Shown here: in pieces, positions 1 through 6,722 of the stretch
How the letters are laid out: each line of letters opens with the position of its first letter
How positions within the stretch are numbered: the first letter of the stretch is position 1
Assembly: GCA_013288185.1 (NCBI GenBank)
Contig: JABDCK010000008.1
Span: forward strand, 1-45,799
DNA: 45,799 nt
Source of the DNA: Gammaproteobacteria bacterium
GTDB lineage: Bacteria; Pseudomonadota; Gammaproteobacteria; Berkiellales; Berkiellaceae
Direction of reading: 5' to 3'
The notes under the pieces: model-generated
Seen by the model: only the letters and a program-made list of their open reading frames with translations
Databases searched by the model: none
Told to the model about the DNA's origin: nothing
Program-made: the position numbers and the translations under genes

Positions 1-14
1 TGCTGCGCAAGCGG

Positions 15-203
15 TTACAGCGGGAGCACTGCGCCGCTTTTCGGTAGATCTGGCGCAATTAATTCAAGTCCTCGGCCTTCTACCCATTGAAACTGTACCG
101 TATTCATGCACGCCACGAGATCTTCCGTCTTATTTTTAGGCTGTTTATCAATAAATTCTTTAAATTTAGCTAATAATTTAGATAGGGCTGCTGTTAATTT
201 CAT
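15..203 (-). CDS. small hypothetical protein (62 aa)
   Basis: Open frame of 62 codons preceded by a plausible Shine-Dalgarno (AGGT about 7 nt before the ATG). The first 22 residues form a basic, leucine-rich amphipathic stretch (MKLTAALSKLLAKFKEFIDK), followed by a short polar segment and a hydrophobic end. I recognise no family. It reads away from the secreted protein at 349, so the 145-bp gap between them would hold divergent promoters. It may be a real small protein or a chance frame; nothing else occupies this stretch. Confidence 0.4.
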   Translation of the reverse strand: MKLTAALSKLLAKFKEFIDKQPKNKTEDLVACMNTVQFQWVEGRGLELIAPDLPKSGAVLPL

Positions 204-348
204 ATGCTACCTATATAGATTTTCACAAAAAATGTGAGGATAATTTATTTTGTTAGCCCTGTAAATGATGAACTACACCCAGTTTTTAAAGAAAACAATG
301 CTTTAAGCCGTTAACCCTTTTGAAAATCCAAATAGAGAAGAGGCTTTT

Positions 349-783
349 ATGACAAATAAGATGATACGCACTGCTTTTTTAATACTTTTTTCTGTATTTT
401 TCATTAATGGTCAGGCTGCGGATACTAAGGACGCAAAAGATGCAGATAATCAAGATTCTGGCCCTCCTAAAGTGTTGGTAGATGCTTGTAAAGACAAAAG
501 TGAAGGCACCAGTTGCACCTTTGAAGATCCGGATAAAAATACTCTAAAAGGTACTTGCTACAAAATACCGGATGGTAAGAATATTTTGATTTGTGCAGCA
601 ACTCCTCCCAAGGAAGCTATAGAAGCGTGCAAGAGTAAAAAAGATGGTGATGATTGCTCCTTTGCAGACTCAAAGAACAACAAAATCAATGGCACCTGTC
701 TAAAATTATTGGGTGGCGAAGGTGAAAGAGCTTGTGCTGGCACACCACCTGATGATGACAATGATTCCAAAGATAAAGACTAA
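349..783 (+). CDS. secreted protein with duplicated cysteine-rich repeat
   Basis: 144 residues. The start has basic residues then a hydrophobic core ending at a likely signal-peptidase site (INGQAADT), so the protein is probably exported. The rest is two copies of a unit of about 48 residues with the pattern A-C-K-x-K-x(2)-G-x(2)-C-x-F ... G-T-C ... C-A-x-T-P-P; six cysteines in the two copies could form disulfides in the periplasm or outside the cell. The tail is very acidic (DDDNDSKDKD). Similar small G-x-x-C-S-F repeats occur in exported proteins of several proteobacteria, but no function is known to me. A GAGAAGAGG purine stretch precedes the ATG, and a hairpin follows the stop. Confidence 0.8.
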   Translation: MTNKMIRTAFLILFSVFFINGQAADTKDAKDADNQDSGPPKVLVDACKDKSEGTSCTFEDPDKNTLKGTCYKIPDGKNILICAATPPKEAIEACKSKKDGDDCSFADSKNNKINGTCLKLLGGEGERACAGTPPDDDNDSKDKD

Positions 784-790
784 AATACCT

Positions 791-817
791 CAGGGCTGTT
801 TATTGTCAACGGCCCTG
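791..817 (+). terminator. probable Rho-independent terminator of the secreted-protein gene
   Basis: Arms 791-800 (CAGGGCTGTT) and 808-817 (AACGGCCCTG) form a 10-bp stem with one T-G pair and a 7-nt loop, starting 8 bases after the stop codon and followed by a pyrimidine-rich stretch (CTTCTCTTCC). Confidence 0.6.
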
Positions 818-954
818 CTTCTCTTCCAATAAAGTTGGTAATCTGCATAATAATGCGATAGTTGTCGTCCCTTCTCCAATTAAATATACTGGTATCGCCT
901 TATCCACTCGGTAAGGTTGAAAAATATTAATTTGTTCAATGAGGAGTAAATAAT

Positions 955-1062
955 ATGGCGGATAAAGGACAAAAATCACAAAAAGAAGGTAAAAAAGCGC
1001 CAAAGCATTCGCTAAAAGAAAAGCGCGCGATAAAAGAAGCTAAAAGAAAAGAAAATAAATAG
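955..1062 (+). CDS. very small basic protein (35 aa)
   Basis: A 35-codon frame starts with ATG 8 nt after a clear GAGGAG ribosome binding site at 941-946 and ends in TAG. The product is almost entirely charged: 14 lysines, 2 arginines and 5 glutamates, with the core P-K-H-S-L-K-E-K-R-A. Small basic proteins with a P-K-x-S-L-K-E-K-R-A core exist in other bacteria and are conserved but uncharacterised; nucleic-acid binding is a guess from charge alone. The strong ribosome binding site is the main reason to accept it. Confidence 0.6.
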   Translation: MADKGQKSQKEGKKAPKHSLKEKRAIKEAKRKENK

Positions 1063-1078
1063 TTTATTTATCGTAACC

Positions 1079-1117
1079 ATGCCAGGAATTGCAGTCTGCG
1101 GTCGCACCTCCTGGCAT
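1079..1117. terminator. hairpin between convergent genes
   Basis: The 9-base arms ATGCCAGGA (1079-1087) and TCCTGGCAT (1109-1117) are perfect inverted repeats separated by 21 bases. They lie between the stop of the 35-aa gene and the stop of the transaldolase-like gene, so a bidirectional terminator is likely, although there is no long T-run on either side. Confidence 0.5.
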
Positions 1118-1124
1118 ATATAAG

Positions 1125-1805
1125 TCAGTCTTCGATCGAAAATAGCGGATGCGCATATTGTTTTGCAAAAGGAGCCCAAGCCGCATTGAGCGATTGTGTC
1201 CCTGCCAATGTCAACGGATCTGATTCAATCCAATCCAAAAGACAATGGGGCGGCAAAGTAATTGCCGCAATCCCTAGCGTTGCAAGTTTTTTAATTTGCT
1301 GCGCTTCTTCAATGCCCGCTGCCATGACTTTTGTCGTAAAACCGTAATGTTGAATCATTTCCTGCATCATGGCTAGCTCAGCAAAAATATCAATATTATG
1401 TTGCTGCATTTGTGATAAATAAGGCGCAACATAATCTACCTGCATTTTAGCTGCCAAAAGAAATTGATCTGCACCAAAAACAGCCGTTGCTAACGTTGGA
1501 ATTTTGGCTTCCTGTAACAGGGAGATAGCTTTTATCCCTTCAGCCACCATTGGGATCTTAACAATAATTCGTGAACTTAATGCGTGTAAGCGTTTAGCTT
1601 GCTTTAGCATGCCCTCACTGGTAGTCGCAACTACTTGCACCGCCAAGAACCCTTGCTGAATTTCTAATAATTCATCAATTTGCTCTGAGACACTCACCGG
1701 TTGCATGCTCAAAATCTTAGGATTCGTGGTAACCCCAGTTATCCAACCAAACTGTGCAAATGTTGTAACAATTTCCGGTTGTGCACTATCACACCAAATT
1801 TCCAT
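1125..1805 (-). CDS. transaldolase / fructose-6-phosphate aldolase-like enzyme
   Basis: 226 residues from the chosen start, close to the usual 210-230 of the small TalC/FSA group. Visible landmarks are W-C-D-S-A near the N-terminus, G-V-T-T-N-P-K-I (beta strand 1 region), the V-K-I-P segment that carries the Schiff-base lysine, and the A-A-G-I-E-E-A segment. The family transfers or cleaves three-carbon ketol units in the pentose phosphate area; whether this copy acts as transaldolase or aldolase cannot be told. Start: ATG at 1805 lies 7 nt after AAGGGA, whereas the upstream ATG at 1811 almost touches that site. The GNAT gene ends only 10 bases upstream, so both are probably co-transcribed. 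Confidence 0.8.
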   Translation of the reverse strand: MEIWCDSAQPEIVTTFAQFGWITGVTTNPKILSMQPVSVSEQIDELLEIQQGFLAVQVVATTSEGMLKQAKRLHALSSRIIVKIPMVAEGIKAISLLQEAKIPTLATAVFGADQFLLAAKMQVDYVAPYLSQMQQHNIDIFAELAMMQEMIQHYGFTTKVMAAGIEEAQQIKKLATLGIAAITLPPHCLLDWIESDPLTLAGTQSLNAAWAPFAKQYAHPLFSIED

Positions 1806-1815
1806 GAGCATTCCC

Positions 1816-2328
1816 TTATAGGTAAAGTTCTTTGGTTAACCACAAAACAGTATCATCATCCACGGTTATTTTACTGCCAATGACCAGCGTTTGTAAATTT
1901 TGTGTTATGCCTTCGCCATTGGGTATATAGCCAGATTTGATATATAAAATTTGTGCCGCTCCATAATCAGGCGTTAGCCCAACGCCAATTCCCGCTCTTT
2001 TACTATGCTGGGAAATTAATTGTTCTGCATAATGTAATAGCGCAGAGCCAAAACCTTGTCTTTGATAAGCTGGCAATATATTAAAATCTTTGATCTCGGG
2101 AATATGTCGTTGTTTGAAAAAAGGATATTCTGACTCCCATTGAATGGTCACATAACCTAACAAATCGTTTTTGTGTTTTATAACCAAAACATTTTTTTTA
2201 CCTGCATTTTGTTCCTTTAAGTATTGTTCAAATAAACTAATGGGTTTGTGCCAACCAATTTGTTGAAATAGTAATGCGAATTTAGCACAATCTTCTAACA
2301 CCAAGGGCTCAATCGTTCTATGCTGCAA
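1816..2328 (-). CDS. GNAT family N-acetyltransferase
   Basis: 170 residues with the GNAT fold order: N-terminal strands, the segment L-G-Y-V-T-I-Q-W-E, the acetyl-CoA-binding motif A (I-L-P-A-Y-Q-R-Q-G-F-G-S-A-L-L), and a C-terminal I-L-Y-I-K-S-G-Y. The substrate is unknown. The start overlaps the end of the upstream VIT1-type gene by 11 bases, implying translational coupling in one operon with the transaldolase-like gene downstream. Confidence 0.85.
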   Translation of the reverse strand: MQHRTIEPLVLEDCAKFALLFQQIGWHKPISLFEQYLKEQNAGKKNVLVIKHKNDLLGYVTIQWESEYPFFKQRHIPEIKDFNILPAYQRQGFGSALLHYAEQLISQHSKRAGIGVGLTPDYGAAQILYIKSGYIPNGEGITQNLQTLVIGSKITVDDDTVLWLTKELYL

Positions 2329-3430
2329 GACTTACCCCAATTAATCTACCTATACCATACGTAATACTTGCGGCAATGATGCCAAATATGACTTGGCGCA
2401 AACCAGAATACAGTGCGCTTCTGCCAGTAAATAGGGTAATAGAAACGCCAATCATAAATAAGCCTATTGTCCCGGCAATGATACTGGTATATGTCGCCAC
2501 GCTACCTGTCAGAAAAAAGAAAGGGAAAACAGGGATAATAGCGCCAAATGAAAATAATAAAAAAGAAGCAATTGCTGCTTTCCAAGCAGAGCCCCCTAAA
2601 GCCTCTTTATCAATCCCCAACTCTTCTCGCACTAAGGTATCCAAGGCAGTTTCCTTATTTTCAAATACACTGTGTGCCAGTTTTTTAGCATCTGCCGCAG
2701 CCATTCCCTTGGCTTGATATAATAATTCTAATTCTTTCATTTCTTCTTCAGGGGAATTTTCAAGCTCTTCTGCTTCTATCTCCACTTGTCTTTGATATAG
2801 CTCTCTTGAGCTCTGGACAGAAAGCCATTCTCCTAAGGCCATAGAAATAGAGCCTGCCAGTAATCCTGCAATCCCCGCCACAATAATTGCATTATGTCCT
2901 CCCGTTGCCCCCATAACGCCCATCACTAAACTCATATTAGAGACCAAGCCATCATTGGCGCCTAAAACAGCAGCTCTCAGCTCATTACCACCAACAGATT
3001 TATGCTTGCCTTCAAATTTTGAAATTAAATTACCACCCAATCCTAAATTTTTCTGATGCGAAAGATTTTGTATAATATTAAAATGCACATTTTCAAAACC
3101 AGTAATCTTCTCGCCACTAGCTAGTTTTTTCTCAATCACAGATTTTGAAACTTGTGATTCTATAGTGGCCAAATTTGCTAGAATAAATTCATAACCAAAA
3201 TACTGCGCAATTTTATTTTGCACACGCGCGCGCAAACTGGGACCTGGTCTTTGAAAATCAGGTTTGAATGCATGAATTTTTTTTAAGACTTTGCGGGCAT
3301 GATGCTCTTCAATTTCAGACATTTTATGAAAAACTTGTGAAACCAATTCGTCATTATAATTTTCTGAGAGTTTTTGATAGAGATAGGCTGTGTCGATTTC
3401 TGTTTGTAACTGTTGTTTTAATTTTCTCAT
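2318..3430 (-). CDS. ferritin-like domain fused to VIT1/CCC1 iron/manganese transporter (MbfA type)
   Basis: 370 residues. Residues 1-130 look like a rubrerythrin/ferritin-like helical domain with E-I-D-T-A-Y-L-Y and the metal ligand motif E-I-E-E-H-H. From about 150 comes the VIT1/CCC1 domain: E-L-R-A-A-V-L-G-A-N-D-G-L-V-S-N, G-x-x-S-M-A-L-G-E-W-L-S, a cytosolic E-rich metal-binding helix pair (E-I-E-A-E-E-L-E), and two more pairs of hydrophobic segments up to the C-terminus. In MbfA of rhizobia this arrangement exports iron across the inner membrane and protects against iron and peroxide stress; the same role is inferred here. It is the first gene of the run that reads down to the transaldolase. 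Confidence 0.85.
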   Translation of the reverse strand: MRKLKQQLQTEIDTAYLYQKLSENYNDELVSQVFHKMSEIEEHHARKVLKKIHAFKPDFQRPGPSLRARVQNKIAQYFGYEFILANLATIESQVSKSVIEKKLASGEKITGFENVHFNIIQNLSHQKNLGLGGNLISKFEGKHKSVGGNELRAAVLGANDGLVSNMSLVMGVMGATGGHNAIIVAGIAGLLAGSISMALGEWLSVQSSRELYQRQVEIEAEELENSPEEEMKELELLYQAKGMAAADAKKLAHSVFENKETALDTLVREELGIDKEALGGSAWKAAIASFLLFSFGAIIPVFPFFFLTGSVATYTSIIAGTIGLFMIGVSITLFTGRSALYSGLRQVIFGIIAASITYGIGRLIGVSLAA

Positions 3431-3575
3431 ATTCTGCGTATTCCATTATCAAATATAAGGTAGCCGACAAACGGTCAGACAAAATGGGCTTTATCGATTG
3501 ACATAGTATAACGTTCTCGTTTAAATTTAATATATGAATATGAATATTTTCACCTCTTACATCCTCACGACTACG

Positions 3576-3591
3576 ACCGGCTTGTGCCGGT
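3576..3591. repeat. short palindromic hairpin ACCGGC-ttgt-GCCGGT
   Basis: A perfect 6-bp stem with a 4-nt loop sits in the 231-bp intergenic gap between the MbfA-like gene and the symporter gene. The core resembles short dispersed palindromes found in many proteobacterial genomes, but only one copy is seen in this window. The flanks are AT-rich and must hold the two divergent promoters. Confidence 0.35.
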
Positions 3592-3661
3592 AATCTCCCC
3601 TATTCTCTACATTTTTTTACTTTAATTCAATAACTTAGCTATTATCGCTTGAGGTGAACCT

Positions 3662-4846
3662 ATGTTTCATAAAATGCCATTGATCTTAATGGCCATTATT
3701 CTGGCCATTGTCTGTTTAGGGCAATATATCCCGATAGAAGCCAAAACTGCGCTCTATGCAGCCAGTCTGTCCATTAAATCGGTTATTATCACCGCCTTGC
3801 CCTTTGTTATTTTCGGGCTATTATTTAAAGTCGCCTCCCAGTTAGCACATAATGCCACTAAAGTCATTTTATGCATTTTAGCAATGGTTTGCTGTTCTAA
3901 TTTTATCTCAACCTTTATCAGCCATTATGTGGGTATTTGGATTTATCATTTTGATTTGCAAGTGCTGCAGCCACAAAATTTTGTAGAACTGCAACCCCTC
4001 TGGTCTTGGCAAATTCCTAAATTAATTGCTAATGATAAAGCAATGATGGCAGGTTTAATTTTGGGCACATTTGTTTCTTATTTTTATCCTGCTTTTGCTG
4101 CACGCCTTGCCCATTTTTTTGAAAAAAATATCAACAAAGCATTGCAGGGCTTTATCTATCTTATCCCGCTTTTTGTGGCAGGATTTGTGATTAAGTTGCA
4201 TTATGATGGTGCTATTGGCATCATTTTGCATGATTACTCAATAATTTTTGCCATTATATTGATAGCACAACTTGGCTATTTATTATTGGTTTATTTCTTA
4301 AGTAGTAATCTGCATTTTTTACGCTTTATAAATAGTATAAGAAATATGACGCCCGCTGCTATTGCCGGATTTAGCACCATGTCAAGCGCCACTGCCATGC
4401 CTTTAACTATTTTAGGGGCTGAAAAAAACGCATCGAACCCTGACTTGGCTCGCTCCATCATCCCAGCCACTGTGAATATTCATTTAGTGGGTGATTGTTT
4501 TGCCATTCCCATTTTAGCCTATGCGGTATTAAAAAGTTATGGGTTAGCAGAGCCCGCCTTCTTGGAATATCTTATTTTTGCGGCGTATTTTGTACTAGCA
4601 AAATTTTCTGTAGCGGCGGTTCCGGGCGGTGGGATATTAGTCATGTTACCGATATTAGAAAGTTACTTAGGATTTAATTCTGAAATGCTTTCTTTAATCA
4701 CCGCGCTTTACATTCTCTTTGATCCGGTGATCACTTTTGCAAATGTGCTTGGCAACGGTGCACTTGCATTGGTGATTGATAAATTGCCGTTTAGATTCAT
4801 TAGGAATAATCCAGAAAACCAACCTTCCTTAGGGCAAAGCTATTGA
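3662..4846 (+). CDS. DAACS-type (dicarboxylate/amino acid:cation) symporter family protein
   Basis: 394 residues with about eight hydrophobic segments. The C-terminal half shows the glutamate-transporter fold: G-F-S-T-M-S-S-A-T-A-M-P (hairpin 1, equivalent to the family's serine-rich S-S-S-A-A-T-L-P), a conserved helix with P-A-T-V-N-I-H, the hairpin-2 P-G-G-G-I-L-V-M-L-P and the final D-P-V-I-T-F-A-N-V-L-G-N-G. Family members take up C4-dicarboxylates or acidic and neutral amino acids with Na+ or H+ across the inner membrane. The final segment has N-G-A rather than the usual G-D-A, so substrate binding may differ from GltP. A GAGGTG ribosome binding site precedes the ATG. Confidence 0.75.
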   Translation: MFHKMPLILMAIILAIVCLGQYIPIEAKTALYAASLSIKSVIITALPFVIFGLLFKVASQLAHNATKVILCILAMVCCSNFISTFISHYVGIWIYHFDLQVLQPQNFVELQPLWSWQIPKLIANDKAMMAGLILGTFVSYFYPAFAARLAHFFEKNINKALQGFIYLIPLFVAGFVIKLHYDGAIGIILHDYSIIFAIILIAQLGYLLLVYFLSSNLHFLRFINSIRNMTPAAIAGFSTMSSATAMPLTILGAEKNASNPDLARSIIPATVNIHLVGDCFAIPILAYAVLKSYGLAEPAFLEYLIFAAYFVLAKFSVAAVPGGGILVMLPILESYLGFNSEMLSLITALYILFDPVITFANVLGNGALALVIDKLPFRFIRNNPENQPSLGQSY

Positions 4847-4870
4847 TTTAGGGATGATGCTTGATAGAAT
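4843..4870 (+). promoter_or_regulatory. candidate sigma-70 promoter for the double-glycine peptide gene
   Basis: TTGATT (4843-4848) and TAGAAT (4865-4870) are separated by 16 bases and lie 40 bases upstream of the ATG at 4910. The first box overlaps the symporter stop codon. Pattern reading only. Confidence 0.35.
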
Positions 4871-4909
4871 GGAGAGGGTTTTAATTATAAAAAATAAAGG
4901 AGTATAAGA

Positions 4910-5149
4910 ATGAGAAATTTGAGTTTACCTGAAATGAATCACGTGGCCGGTGGCGATGGTTATTTCAAAATAACGATAAATGCAGATGTATCGCCTAATT
5001 GCGCTGCATTAGTCTCTGCAACCATGGAGAAATATGTTGCTGGAGAAATTTCAAATGATCAAGCAAACATTATTTTTGCTTCGGCTGGGCTGAGTGAAGC
5101 AGAACTGTCGGCGGCATTAAATAATATGACTATCGTTTATTGGACCTAG
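4910..5149 (+). CDS. peptide with bacteriocin-type double-glycine leader
   Basis: 79 residues after a good AAAGGAG site. The N-terminus has every consensus position of a class II bacteriocin or C39-peptidase leader: L(-12), S(-11), E(-8), M(-7), V(-4), G(-2), G(-1) in LSLPEMNHVAGG. Cleavage after residue 15 would leave a 64-residue peptide, mildly acidic, with one cysteine and an A/S-rich helical middle. Such leaders direct export and processing by C39-peptidase ABC transporters. No such transporter, immunity gene or modification enzyme is visible in this window, so the exporter must be elsewhere or the peptide is an orphan. It might be a bacteriocin, a signal or another exported peptide. Confidence 0.7.
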   Translation: MRNLSLPEMNHVAGGDGYFKITINADVSPNCAALVSATMEKYVAGEISNDQANIIFASAGLSEAELSAALNNMTIVYWT

Positions 5150-5164
5150 TTTTTACCGCCTCTC

Positions 5165-5192
5165 GTTGATCTCGGTTTATATCGAGATCAAC
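5165..5192 (+). terminator. strong hairpin after the double-glycine peptide gene
   Basis: Perfect 10-bp inverted repeat GTTGATCTCG / CGAGATCAAC with an 8-nt loop, beginning 16 bases after the stop codon. The following ACCTCTTTACTTT is only moderately T-rich. Confidence 0.6.
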
Positions 5193-5228
5193 ACCTCTTT
5201 ACTTTAAGCATATTGAATTTGTGACATA

Positions 5229-5261
5229 CTCCCACTAAGCGCTATCGCGCTATAGTGGGAG
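5229..5261. repeat. imperfect-loop hairpin at the end of an IS200/IS605-type relic
   Basis: CTCCCACTA (5229-5237) pairs with TAGTGGGAG (5253-5261), extended by AGCGC / GCGCT inside, giving a 14-bp stem with a 4-nt loop. It lies about 80 bases downstream of the stop of the tnpB relic, on the same side where IS605-family elements carry their terminal stem-loop and the 3' end of the omega (reRNA) guide RNA. Reading it as the old right end is inference from this position and from the shape. Confidence 0.5.
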
Positions 5262-5343
5262 CTTCCTGCGACCCAATGAACAAATATTGCTCATCCTCTC
5301 GCTGTAACACCATCGCACCATGGTATTGCTACAGGGGAACACT

Positions 5344-5493
5344 TTATACAGCCACACAGTGTCCTGGCGGTTGTGCTAATGCAAAATGTTTTACCATTCT
5401 TGCAGCATTGATATCACGATCATGATGGGCTCCACAATGACACTCCCACGCTCTGATCTCCAGTGTTAAATAACAGACACTATGATATCTCAT
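5344..5493 (-). pseudogene. tnpB (IS200/IS605 family) C-terminal relic
   Basis: On the minus strand a short frame reads [21 protein letters not shown]-x-M-V, which is the zinc-ribbon and RuvC-III region at the end of TnpB (known pattern W-x-C-P-x-C-G-x-x-H-D-R-D-x-N-A-A). It then runs a few codons to TAA at 5344-5346. The normal C-x-x-C is shortened to C-x-C, the first zinc pair is reduced to one cysteine, and nothing upstream of about 5493 resembles the rest of TnpB. It is therefore a degraded fragment of a transposon-associated RNA-guided nuclease, not an active gene. Confidence 0.75.
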
Positions 5494-5540
5494 ATATGCA
5501 TTTTTTCCATATAAAGAATATTATAGTGGCTATTATATTA

Positions 5541-5755
5541 ATGACATCTCGCGAGATTGCAGCTCATATCGCTAAAGCTGCTCAACGCAAACGGTTATCC
5601 TTAAATTTGAGCCAACAGACTTTATCTGAACGTTCGGTGTGAGTTTTGGTGTGATAAAAAAATTTGAAAGAACTGGCAAAATTTCACTAGAATCACTACT
5701 CCATCTCGCCTTAACTTTTGGCAGTTTAAATGATTTTATGAACTTCTCCCTCTGA
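5541..5755 (+). pseudogene. XRE-type helix-turn-helix regulator with a one-base frameshift
   Basis: Frame 1 from ATG 5541 encodes a 33-residue start ending L-S-Q-Q-T-L-S-E-R-S-V and stops at 5642. The next frame continues from about 5639 with V-S-F-G-V-I-K-K-F-E-R-T-G-K-I-S-L-E-S-L and stops at 5755. Joined, they give a typical HTH_3 domain of the HipB/antitoxin type (S-G-V-S-x-G-x-I-K-K-F-E-R-T-G). One missing G near 5636 explains the break. It is either a decayed regulator or a sequencing error. No HipA or toxin gene follows; the gene end lies in the palindrome at 5737. Confidence 0.7.
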
Positions 5756-5793
5756 ATATCAGTTAAACTGATATTCAGAGGGAGAAGTTCATA
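5737..5793. repeat. perfect 57-nt palindrome over two convergent gene ends
   Basis: The arms 5737-5764 and 5766-5793 are exact reverse complements over 28 bases with a single central base (A5765). The palindrome contains the stop codon of the XRE relic (5753-5755) and the stop codon of the marR-type gene (5789-5791). As RNA it would form a very long hairpin from either strand, so a bidirectional terminator is the simplest role. The perfect identity of both arms suggests a recent origin by inverted templated copying. Confidence 0.9.
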
Positions 5794-6250
5794 GCATCAA
5801 TTGGTCTAAAATATTAATCAATGCACATTGATCTTTTTGGGGCAATACTCCAAAAAATTCAGCATCTATTTTCTCAACCAAAGGTACTAATTTCTTGACT
5901 AATACTTTGCCCGTTTGCGTCAATGTCACACTTTTCACGCGGGTATCCAGTTGATTTTCAGTACGATTTACAAACCCTTGAGCTACCAGTTTTTTAAGTG
6001 ATTTAGACACCGTCATCTTATCAAGCTTTGACATGTTTACAATTAAGCTCTGCGTAGTTTCCTCATGATTCTCTTCAAACCAAAGCAAAATCGCCATAAT
6101 GACAAATTGGGCATGAGAAACATCATACTCTTCCAATATTTTTTTAATTAAGCGTTGCCAGGTAACGGTTGTTTGCCACAATAAAAAACCAGGGCTGGCT
6201 TCTGGCGCATCAAAACCAAAAGTAGATTTAGCCACGCTGCGCTCTTGCAA
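5789..6250 (-). CDS. MarR family transcriptional regulator
   Basis: 153 residues with the winged-helix layout of MarR: a helical start (residues 20-45), E-T-T-Q-S-L-I-V-N-M-S-K-L-D-K-M-T-V-S-K as helix-turn-helix, then the wing with T-E-N-Q-L-D-T-R-V-K-S-V-T-L-T (the family D-x-R motif) and C-terminal dimer helices. It would repress or activate nearby genes in response to a small ligand. It overlaps the upstream SRPBCC gene by 23 bases, so it may control its own operon. Its stop codon is inside the palindrome. Confidence 0.9.
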   Translation of the reverse strand: MQERSVAKSTFGFDAPEASPGFLLWQTTVTWQRLIKKILEEYDVSHAQFVIMAILLWFEENHEETTQSLIVNMSKLDKMTVSKSLKKLVAQGFVNRTENQLDTRVKSVTLTQTGKVLVKKLVPLVEKIDAEFFGVLPQKDQCALINILDQLML

Positions 6251-6659
6251 GCTTAACTAAAGCCTCCATTTCATCGGGAACGGTATCGGCAACATTTTGT
6301 GCCACCAACTTAATCCATAACCATTTTAAGGGGCCAATGACAACCATGGTATTGGTCAGTAATAAACCGTTCGGAGTTTCTTCTAATGAATGGGTATCAT
6401 ACATTTTTGCACCAAAAAATTTTGTGCAATCTGTAAATTGATGCCCCGGGACGATTTCAACTAACTCTATTTTGACCGCAGGCACACCTTTAGGTTTGAG
6501 CATAAAGTAATTGCCAACCTCAAACGGTCCTTCCATTTTGCAATAGTCTAAATCACCATGCCATTGCGGCCAATTATTCACATCTGTCCATAAACGCCAA
6601 ATATCTTCTTTTCGAATACCTTCATAAAGCTTTTGATGGGTTCTTGTCCACATAACCAA
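6228..6659 (-). CDS. SRPBCC (START/Bet v1-like) family protein
   Basis: 143 residues with the pattern of polyketide cyclase/START-type proteins: the start I-R-K-E-D-I-W-R-L-W-T-D-V-N-N-W-P-Q-W-H-G-D (family W-x-D-x-x-x-W-P-x-W), a central beta-sheet region, and a long C-terminal helix. Such proteins bind a hydrophobic ligand in a cavity; the ligand is unknown. Coupling with the MarR gene suggests a small ligand-response unit. The first codon may be M1 or M3. Confidence 0.75.
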   Translation of the reverse strand: MVMWTRTHQKLYEGIRKEDIWRLWTDVNNWPQWHGDLDYCKMEGPFEVGNYFMLKPKGVPAVKIELVEIVPGHQFTDCTKFFGAKMYDTHSLEETPNGLLLTNTMVVIGPLKWLWIKLVAQNVADTVPDEMEALVKLARAQRG

Positions 6660-6722
6660 CCTCGCATATAGTAACTTTGAATATTGTATACAAGTTTACC
6701 ATAAAGTCAAGCGCTTATCCTA

